5,239 bases of DNA, taken from the NCBI GenBank assembly GCA_905479665.1, contig CAJQNM010000440.1, positions 1 to 5,239 on the forward strand, given 5' to 3'. Under the pieces are notes generated by a model. It did no database searches and was not told where the DNA came from. It worked only from the letters and a program-made list of their open reading frames with translations. How positions within the stretch are numbered: the first letter of the stretch is position 1; each line of letters starts with the position of its first letter. The stretch is from an uncultured Saprospiraceae bacterium. Lineage in GTDB: Bacteria > Bacteroidota > Bacteroidia > Chitinophagales > Saprospiraceae. This document shows, one piece after another, positions 1 to 5,239 of the stretch. The translations under genes were made by a program, and so were the position numbers.

Positions 1-28
1 AAATTAGAAACAAGACATAAGATTCTAG
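1..28. repeat. Degenerate heptamer repeat array, first block
   Basis: Four successive seven-base units can be read here: AAATTAG, AAACAAG, ACATAAG and ATTCTAG. All begin with A and end in AG. Read on the other strand and shifted in phase, they resemble the (A/G)TCTNAN units of the block at 56-114, so the two blocks look like inverted versions of one repeat family. The array may continue left of the window. There is no sign of a coding frame. The units are degenerate, so confidence is moderate. The function is unknown. Confidence 0.5.
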
Positions 29-55
29 GGCAGTTTGAGGAAGGGAGATTCCGGC

Positions 56-114
56 GTCTTAAATCTAACGTCTGAAATCTTAAATCTAACGTCTGAAATC
101 TAATATCTAAAATC
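56..114. repeat. Heptamer tandem repeat array, second block
   Basis: Eight consecutive seven-base units fit the pattern (A/G)TCTNAN: GTCTTAA, ATCTAAC, GTCTGAA, ATCTTAA, ATCTAAC, GTCTGAA, ATCTAAT and ATCTAAA, then a partial ATC. Three of these units make a higher-order 21-base unit that is repeated exactly at 59-79 and 80-100. The array ends five bases before the stop codon of the protease gene, so it lies in that gene's 3' untranslated region. It has no spacers of the CRISPR kind. Short heptamer arrays of this type are known from other bacteria, for example the STRR sequences of cyanobacteria. A role as a transcription end, a decay element or a neutral repeat cannot be decided here. Confidence 0.85.
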
Positions 115-118
115 CCCG

Positions 119-2983
119 TCACTGCACCACAAACTTCCTCCTAAATAAATCAGTCCCCGATTGGCTTTGCAAATAATATATTCCAGCAGGAAATTGCTCG
201 ACCGAAAAGCGGCGGGTTTGAAAAGGATCTAAAACCTCAGTATCTGTAATAATTAATTTGCCCTGGACGTCGAAGATCAAAATAGATGATATAGGTTGTA
301 GCAAATTTCCGGCCGTCACAAAAAGCTCTTCATGAGCGGGTTGCGGAAATACCGCAATTTCATCGGTCAGAATAATAATTGCGGAATCACTTGCGATAAA
401 TATGCGTTTACCATCCACCTCTTCAAGATAGAGATCGTAGGTGTACCACTGAGAGGGCATCACGGTTTCGTCGGTGGCTTGATAACTAATTGGAATTGTG
501 GAAATATATGCAGCATCCTGAGGGCCAAATATTTTTACAGCTCCCAGGGGGTCGCGACGCTCCACGATAAAAGCAGCGCTTCCATACTCTTGCATACTTG
601 TCCATTGCATGGTCATTCGGTCCCTTTCCGGAGCGACCTTAAAGGTTTCCACAATGGTAGCAAAGCGAGCAGGAATATCGAAAGCACTCTCCCCATCAAA
701 GTGATTATCAGCTCTCCCTTGATCGGCAGTTTCGCCCAGGCCACGACGGGCGAAAGCACTCCAAATCGCATAATGGTATTTCTCCCATCCGAGCGTGCTG
801 GCGGCTGTGAGCAGGGCATCACGTGCATCGACAAATCCTGGATTGCAGGGTTGTATTTTTAGGGCTTCGATAATTATTTTCATGGCATTGGTGTTTCCAC
901 CTACTCCCTGATACAGATCTGTGGCGATGCCGTCTTGCTCGATCATGTTCCAAGTCATATCCCACAAGGTGGCAGCCCATAGCTCCCCGATGCCATGTGG
1001 TATCTGCAGCTCTGGCAGGTCGTCATACGTAAGGGGGTTGATGCCGATATCTCGACTGTATGGATAGACACGGATTCCCGCTCCTCCGGGCTCATCGCCG
1101 ACCAGGTAGTTGCCGATGCCATAACGATTACCGGCTTGCGCTGCAACCCAGTCGGTGGTAAACATCAGCCCAAAGTAGTCGCTCCAGCCTTCACTCATTT
1201 GTTCGAAATTCAGGAGACAGGTGATGGTCTGTTTCCCGCCGGTGAGCCTGCCGGTGAGACCATGCGCATACTCGTGGGAGATCACGCTATTGTCCAGGCT
1301 GGCCGCTCGACCCACTTCAGGAGGCCTAAGCCGAATGTTGAGTGGAATGGTGGGATTATTATCCAATATGCCACGCAAGGATTCGCCAGCAGTTTTACTG
1401 ATCATCACACTGGGTATGTGGAGGGTGCCATCTGATCCACCCATGGCAAACGGACTGGCCAACGAATTTTGAATGACAATCAAAGCCACTGCGTCATGCT
1501 GAGCTACATTTGCCGCTTTGACGACAAAAAAGCACTCACCCCGATCGACCACGGCGATGCGATTTTGCAAGGTTTGCGAATTGCTAAATTGTGTGACATT
1601 GCAGGCTAAGGTGCTTCCGTTGGTTTCTCTGACTTGCTCGGCGGTTGCCGATACGGGGCCCACTCGTGCAAGTTGGTTGGCTTGAGAAAAGCGACTTTCT
1701 ACGGCAGGGATACGTACCAATGGATCGTTAAGGTTTCCCACGATTATTTCTGTATCAAAAACAGACCCGGTCCAGAGGAAGGTCTCAATTCTACTTTGCT
1801 CTCCATCGGGCTGCAAATAAAATATGGCATTATTTGTCCCCGCCCCGTCAAACCCATCTCCAATGATTGCATCATTTCCGTTGCCGCCAGCCCCATAATT
1901 ATTCGATTGAAAATTACCCGCAGCTTCATCAAAGCCGTGATGATAAAGTATGTCGTGATTAATATTAAGCCAATAAAACAAATTAGTGAGCCCCGCACCT
2001 ATCTGTCGCGCATCATCCACTCTTGGGTCATGTGGTGAGAGAAACATTAATTCATTTCCACCGTCAGGTCGAAAGCCCCCTCGATCTAGAGCCAACGTAT
2101 CTTCTTGTACGCTGGCATTGTTGCCTCGCGTATCAAAAAACTCCGCGCCATCTGCACCGTCTGTATCGTGCCAACCAAAAGGGCTCCCCAGCGGATCTGC
2201 CGGATCAGTAACCAAGGATTGAGTGGCCAGATTCGGACTGGTCGTTCCCAGAGGATACACTAGGTAGGAATCACCCAGCGCAGGTTCCATAACTGCTGCA
2301 CGAATACCCCCCAGCCCAGGTGTCATACCCCCCAGCGCAGGTTCCATACCTGCAGCATGAATACCCATCAGCTCAGGTTCCAAACCTGAGACTTGGGATT
2401 GAGGGAGATGATGATGATGATCATGATTGCAATGCAAAGCCAGATTGCGACGCTCAATAATATTTCCCGAGAGATCGGAAAATACCCGCCAATAATTTTT
2501 CTCCTTGTGGAAGCAGATTTCTACCACAAATCTTAATTGCTCGCTTTGGGCGATCCAGAGTGGTCTTGATTTGATCGTGTTGGCTTTTCTGCTTGTATGG
2601 TCAATACCTTCCTTGGCAAGTACTTGATTTGTGACATCGCTCACTTGATGGGTGTAGGGTTGAGATGAAGCCCGGCGGATAATATCTTGCTCCCAGCGGC
2701 TATTTAGAAGACGAAGATTGCTGTCCTGATTGCTACTTAGTGTGGCAATTGCGCCATCAATATCGACACCTCGATACTGCTGTTGTAGATAGTAATAGGT
2801 TACGCCAGATATAGACGACATGTGCGCAGAACCGAGCGTGTATTCCTGCAGATCGCTGCTGAGTAGATTGCCCTCGTCCACTTGCGCTTGGAGTGCTGTG
2901 TAGAAGTCCGGTTGACTCGGTGACTGGGCATGCAGCAGAGCCGCTGTCCAGATGTAGCAGAGGCAGAGTAGTGCGTTTTTCAG
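119..2983 (-). CDS. Secreted M36 (fungalysin-type) zinc metallopeptidase with PA insert and T9SS sorting domain
   Basis: This is a predicted extracellular zinc endopeptidase made as an inactive precursor. Numbering is from a putative CTG start at 2981-2983 (954 residues). Residues 1-19 look like a Sec signal peptide ending in LHA before QS. Residues 35-180 resemble an FTP/PepSY propeptide. A His-rich stretch (184-192) and a duplicated linker (201-238) follow. The M36 domain begins near 239, with FGWHDT at 269 and the family-typical TNLFY and NNYG segments around 333-364. A PA domain of about 140 residues (412-554, with VVDRGEC and IPSVMIS) is inserted before the active site HEYAH (H570, E571, H574). 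The third zinc ligand is E598 in EGWSD, so the catalytic residues are intact. Residues 774-874 look like a fibronectin-type sandwich. Residues 876-954 (FPQPAHEELFV to KFVVQ) are a typical T9SS sorting domain, implying outer-membrane crossing and surface anchoring or release. The first ordinary start codon is GTG at 2879-2881, which would give 920 residues without a signal peptide; ATC at 2996-2998 is another candidate. The stop is TGA at 119-121. Family confidence is high; start confidence is low. Confidence 0.93.
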   Translation of the reverse strand: MKNALLCLCYIWTAALLHAQSPSQPDFYTALQAQVDEGNLLSSDLQEYTLGSAHMSSISGVTYYYLQQQYRGVDIDGAIATLSSNQDSNLRLLNSRWEQDIIRRASSQPYTHQVSDVTNQVLAKEGIDHTSRKANTIKSRPLWIAQSEQLRFVVEICFHKEKNYWRVFSDLSGNIIERRNLALHCNHDHHHHLPQSQVSGLEPELMGIHAAGMEPALGGMTPGLGGIRAAVMEPALGDSYLVYPLGTTSPNLATQSLVTDPADPLGSPFGWHDTDGADGAEFFDTRGNNASVQEDTLALDRGGFRPDGGNELMFLSPHDPRVDDARQIGAGLTNLFYWLNINHDILYHHGFDEAAGNFQSNNYGAGGNGNDAIIGDGFDGAGTNNAIFYLQPDGEQSRIETFLWTGSVFDTEIIVGNLNDPLVRIPAVESRFSQANQLARVGPVSATAEQVRETNGSTLACNVTQFSNSQTLQNRIAVVDRGECFFVVKAANVAQHDAVALIVIQNSLASPFAMGGSDGTLHIPSVMISKTAGESLRGILDNNPTIPLNIRLRPPEVGRAASLDNSVISHEYAHGLTGRLTGGKQTITCLLNFEQMSEGWSDYFGLMFTTDWVAAQAGNRYGIGNYLVGDEPGGAGIRVYPYSRDIGINPLTYDDLPELQIPHGIGELWAATLWDMTWNMIEQDGIATDLYQGVGGNTNAMKIIIEALKIQPCNPGFVDARDALLTAASTLGWEKYHYAIWSAFARRGLGETADQGRADNHFDGESAFDIPARFATIVETFKVAPERDRMTMQWTSMQEYGSAAFIVERRDPLGAVKIFGPQDAAYISTIPISYQATDETVMPSQWYTYDLYLEEVDGKRIFIASDSAIIILTDEIAVFPQPAHEELFVTAGNLLQPISSILIFDVQGKLIITDTEVLDPFQTRRFSVEQFPAGIYYLQSQSGTDLFRRKFVVQ
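2270..2383 (-). repeat. 57-bp in-frame tandem duplication in the protease linker
   Basis: Two adjacent 57-base copies (2327-2383 and 2270-2326) encode 19 residues each. The first runs LEPELMGIHAAG then MEPALGG; the second runs MTPGLGGIRAAV then MEPALGD. Twelve of 19 residues are identical, and the last part of each copy contains the same 18 bases (2331-2348 and 2274-2291). Within each copy a shorter motif, (E/T)P.L.G, appears twice, pointing to an older internal duplication. The repeat lies between propeptide and catalytic domain, where a flexible spacer is tolerated. It keeps the reading frame, so it does not damage the gene. Confidence 0.85.
2408..2434 (-). other. His-rich motif inside the protease (HCNHDHHHH)
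   Basis: Nine residues, HCNHDHHHH, lie just after the PepSY-like part of the propeptide and just before the duplicated linker. Six histidines, one cysteine and one aspartate in nine residues could bind a divalent metal. It sits about where a propeptide would be separated from the catalytic domain. That it binds metal is an inference from composition only. The underlying DNA is partly an ATG/ATC triplet run, so slippage could also have created it. Confidence 0.6.
2924..2983 (-). other. Putative signal-peptide coding segment with a non-ATG start
   Basis: The protease frame stays open upstream of its GTG at 2879-2881 until the stop codon at 3077-3079. This segment translates to a 20-residue stretch beginning (L/M)KNALLCLCYIW and ending ALLHAQ: a lysine, a hydrophobic core and a plausible signal peptidase I site after HA. 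No ATG, GTG or TTG occurs in frame between 2882 and 3079. Usable triplets are CTG at 2981-2983, or ATC at 2996-2998, which would add IKFYP in front. A T9SS cargo must first pass the Sec system, so translation through this segment is expected. A mutated ATG or a sequencing error would explain it equally well. Confidence 0.65.
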
Positions 2984-3164
2984 AGGATAGAATTTGATCT
3001 GTAAGATAACGAAGTGGAAGGGAGATGTGTGGCTCTTCGTTTTAATGCCGACGGCATTCGTACACGCAATCGCCCACTATCAACAGCCTCCTAGCACTGC
3101 CATCACAATTTCTTCCTCAATCCAGTGTTTTATTTAGTGATCTAACTAACCAACCAAAACGAGC
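2984..3164. other. Divergent intergenic region
   Basis: About 180 bases separate the putative protease start from the permease ATG, and both promoters should lie here because the genes diverge. I could not find a convincing Bacteroidota promoter (TTG near -33 with TAnnTTTG near -7) on either strand. No Shine-Dalgarno sequence precedes either start, which is usual for this phylum. Visible structures are the palindrome at 3044-3058 and a short run of four-base units (CTAA, CTAA, CCAA, CCAA) at 3142-3157 directly upstream of the permease. Confidence 0.6.
3044..3058. promoter_or_regulatory. Perfect 15-base palindrome, candidate operator
   Basis: AATGCCG and CGGCATT form a perfect seven-base inverted repeat around a single central A. 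It lies between the two divergent genes, about 60 bases from the putative protease start and about 105 from the permease ATG. A symmetric site in such a position suits a dimeric DNA-binding regulator. No U-run follows the right arm and the one-base loop is too tight for a hairpin, so a terminator is unlikely. The regulator is unknown and binding is inferred only from symmetry and place. Confidence 0.4.
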
Positions 3165-5239
3165 ATGATCAGCCAATTCCTTGTCGCCGTGCGGGCCACC
3201 TGGCGAAACTTCACCAAGAATCTAGCGTACGGTAGTTTGAACATTTTAGGTCTTTCTTTGGCTTTTGCCTCTGTGATCTTGCTGGGTTGTTATGTCTACC
3301 AAGAGTACAGCTACGAAGATTTTCACGAGTATGCAGATCGCATCTATCGACCCACTCACCGCATCACGGGGCAGAATGATTTTGAGTTGCATTTTGCCCG
3401 TGTCCCGGTAAATTTTGTCAATGAACTACCTCATGAAATTCCAGAGATTGAAAAACTGATCCGTTTTCAAAATAAGGAGCAAAAATACTTGAGGATTGGC
3501 GAAAAGCGATTTAAGCCCAAGCATGCCTATGTAACGGATGCAGATGTTTTTGACGTCTTTTCCTTTCCGCTGATTGCAGGATCGAAGGCAGTTGCTTTGG
3601 CCCAACCCAATTCCATCGTACTCACCGAGAAAATAGCACAGCAGTATTTTGGCACGACGGATGTACTGGGCCAGGAAATTGCCGTGGTGGGTGATTGGTC
3701 TTCTGAAGAGCAGGTGTATCGCGTCACTGGGGTGATGAAGGATGTACCGAGCACGACGCACCTCCCAGTGGAAATGTTTTTTTCTTTCGCGAGCGAGGAC
3801 GAACGAAGTGGTTGGGCATATGTGTACACGCTCTTACGTGAGGGAGCTTCCATTGAGCAGGTAGAGGAGAAAATGCCAGCCTTTATTGATGGCTATACCG
3901 GCAGCGAGGGCGCCAGTGATATTTCTTTTGTTTTTCAATCCCTTCGAGATATCCATCTCACTTCAGATTTGGCCAGAGAAATTCAACCCAATGGCCGCAA
4001 GTATTATGTGAATCTCTTTTTCTGGGTCGGTTTTTTCTTGTGGTTGGTGGCCCTAATTAATTTCACCAATCTCAGTGCTGCCTTGGCCATGCGCCGTACT
4101 AAGGAAGTAGGTGTGCGTCGCATCCTCGGCGCAGGGAAGAATCAGGTGGCCTTTTTCGCCATCATAGAATCATCCGTATTTGGGCTGGCGGCTATGGCTT
4201 TAGGGGGTATGATTGCGTACCTGATTTTCCCTTATGTCAGTAACTTGATGAGCATTTCTGTGTTGCCTCCCTTAAGTGTAATGATATCACTGTCGTTTTT
4301 GCTCGCCCTGCTTTCTGGCTTGATTGCTGGTCTTGTACCTGCCTCATTTTTACGCAAGCTCAAAGCCGTGCAGTTGCTAAAGAAAGGCGAGGGGACATTT
4401 CGGTCATCGGGCCGGGGGAGATTTACGCTAAAGAGGTCTTTAATTACAGTGCAGTTTTGTGTGACCATTATTCTATTCTGCTGTGCGATCATCGCTCATA
4501 AGCAAATTTCCTTCGTGCAAGAAAAGGACTTAGGCATAAATACGGAGCAGATTCTGACCATGTCGGGAGTGCCTAGTTTGGTCACCGAAAAGTATCAAGT
4601 ATTTAAGGATCGATTGGAAGCTTTGCAAGGAGTAAAATCTGTTGCTGCCTGCATGCAGTTACCTTCATCTGAGATTAGGGATCTTGGCCCAGTGCGGGTT
4701 TTCGGACGAGACGAGGCTGTCGAAAATCCTCCCATGATGGACATGCAAATCGTCGATCCAGATTTTTTGCAAATGATGAATCTGGAGGTTGTTGCCGGTA
4801 TAGATGTGACCGCACAGCTTCAGATGAAACCTGTGCCAGAATTTACCGAGGAGTATACCACAGAAAATTACTTGGAAGAAGATGGCCGCAATTATCTGAT
4901 TAACGAGACCGCGATGCGCCAGCTCGGATTTACGGATCCTGAAGAAGCGGTTGGCCAGCAAGTAAATTGGTCTATCGGATCGTTTGACCTGGCATACGGA
5001 CCCATCGCTGGGGTGATCAAGGACTATCACCAGGAATCGCTCCGCAATCAAGTCGATCCGCTGATCATGATGGTTGAGCCCCTTTGGCTCAGGAATATAT
5101 TGGTGAAGGTGGATGTCGATGCACTGGAATCTACACTGCCTGAGATTCAGGGCATTTGGCAAGAGATGTTTCCATATGCCTTTGAATATTCTTTTCTGGA
5201 TGAATTGTTCGACAGACTGTATCAGCAAGATCGCAAGCA
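3165..5239 (+). CDS. ABC transporter permease, FtsX/MacB-type (partial, 3' end beyond window)
   Basis: The frame is open from ATG 3165-3167 to the window edge: 691 full codons with no stop. It encodes an inner-membrane ABC permease of the long Bacteroidota form with two MacB-like periplasmic domains and two FtsX domains. The start is typical (MISQFLVAVRATWRN). A first transmembrane helix lies at about 23-45, followed by YQEYSYEDFH and a periplasmic domain to about 270 (with YFGTTDVLGQ and VTGVMKDVPS). Helices at about 282-302, 328-355 and 370-392 form the first FtsX domain, with the hallmark INFTNLSAALAMRRTKEVGV then RRILGAG at 298-323. A helix at about 425-443 opens the second periplasmic domain (to about 660). 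Relatives are usually near 790 residues, so the final FtsX domain of about 100 residues lies to the right. Such permeases work with a separate ATPase, often with an efflux periplasmic adaptor; neither is visible. Substrate is unknown: peptide or antibiotic export and lipoprotein handling are family possibilities. No Shine-Dalgarno sequence precedes the start. Confidence 0.93.
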   Translation, partial: MISQFLVAVRATWRNFTKNLAYGSLNILGLSLAFASVILLGCYVYQEYSYEDFHEYADRIYRPTHRITGQNDFELHFARVPVNFVNELPHEIPEIEKLIRFQNKEQKYLRIGEKRFKPKHAYVTDADVFDVFSFPLIAGSKAVALAQPNSIVLTEKIAQQYFGTTDVLGQEIAVVGDWSSEEQVYRVTGVMKDVPSTTHLPVEMFFSFASEDERSGWAYVYTLLREGASIEQVEEKMPAFIDGYTGSEGASDISFVFQSLRDIHLTSDLAREIQPNGRKYYVNLFFWVGFFLWLVALINFTNLSAALAMRRTKEVGVRRILGAGKNQVAFFAIIESSVFGLAAMALGGMIAYLIFPYVSNLMSISVLPPLSVMISLSFLLALLSGLIAGLVPASFLRKLKAVQLLKKGEGTFRSSGRGRFTLKRSLITVQFCVTIILFCCAIIAHKQISFVQEKDLGINTEQILTMSGVPSLVTEKYQVFKDRLEALQGVKSVAACMQLPSSEIRDLGPVRVFGRDEAVENPPMMDMQIVDPDFLQMMNLEVVAGIDVTAQLQMKPVPEFTEEYTTENYLEEDGRNYLINETAMRQLGFTDPEEAVGQQVNWSIGSFDLAYGPIAGVIKDYHQESLRNQVDPLIMMVEPLWLRNILVKVDVDALESTLPEIQGIWQEMFPYAFEYSFLDELFDRLYQQDRK

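Noticed and set aside
56..114. CRISPR-like array
   Set aside because: The unit is seven bases, repeated without spacers, so it does not fit a CRISPR array.
332..862. Plus-strand open frame of 176 codons
   Set aside because: It lies wholly antisense to the C-terminal half of the protease. The translation has no family resemblance and is rich in unordered Cys/His/Gly text typical of a shadow frame.
995..1472. Overlapping plus-strand open frames of 146 and 83 codons
   Set aside because: Both are antisense to the catalytic domain of the protease (HEYAH and EGWSD region) and have no recognisable domain, so they are shadows.
1634..2222. Plus-strand frames of 134, 78 and 62 codons
   Set aside because: They are antisense to well-conserved M36 and PA segments and have no support of their own.
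2879..2881. GTG as the true start of the protease
   Set aside because: It would remove the signal peptide encoded in frame immediately upstream, which a T9SS-exported protein needs. It is kept only as the first ordinary start codon.
3044..3058. Rho-independent terminator
   Set aside because: The loop would be one base, no T-run follows on the right, and the site lies between divergent starts where no terminator is expected.
3100..3164. Bacteroidota-type promoter upstream of the permease
   Set aside because: No pair of TTG and TAnnTTTG elements with proper spacing could be found. TATTTAGT at 3131-3138 is too far from the consensus.
3426..3853. Minus-strand frames of 111 and 108 codons
   Set aside because: They are antisense to the first periplasmic domain of the permease and have no domain signal.
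4665..5228. Minus-strand open frame of 187 codons
   Set aside because: It is antisense to the second periplasmic domain of the permease, whose sense frame is open over 691 codons with clear FtsX motifs.

Overview
The window suggests a member of the Bacteroidota, most likely of the Saprospiria/Lewinella-like kind. This is inferred from three things: a secreted M36 metalloprotease ending in a type IX secretion (T9SS) sorting domain, an FtsX/MacB-type permease of the long form that is highly expanded in this phylum, and the lack of Shine-Dalgarno sequences. No rRNA or other taxonomic marker is present, so the placement is by protein style only.

Layout: positions 1-118 are non-coding and hold two short arrays of a degenerate seven-base repeat, apparently in opposite orientations. 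Positions 119 to about 2983 on the minus strand are one large gene for a secreted fungalysin-type zinc metallopeptidase. It has an FTP/PepSY-like propeptide, a His-rich stretch and a duplicated 19-residue linker, the M36 catalytic domain with a protease-associated (PA) insert, a beta-sandwich-like region and the T9SS C-terminal domain. Its signal peptide is encoded in frame upstream of the first ordinary start codon, with no ATG, GTG or TTG available, so the start is non-canonical or damaged. Positions 2984-3164 are the divergent intergenic region, with a perfect 15-base palindrome. From 3165 to the right edge on the plus strand runs an ABC-transporter permease with FtsX and MacB-like periplasmic domains. 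It is cut by the window end and lacks roughly its last 100 residues.

The two genes are transcribed away from each other and share about 180 bases of upstream DNA. Nothing in their sequences links their functions: one is an exported degradative enzyme, the other an inner-membrane mechanotransmission or export permease whose ATPase is not in view. The proteins belong to known families, and I see no clear undescribed multi-gene system. The points most worth a second look are the missing start codon, the inverted heptamer arrays, the duplicated linker at the propeptide junction and the intergenic palindrome.
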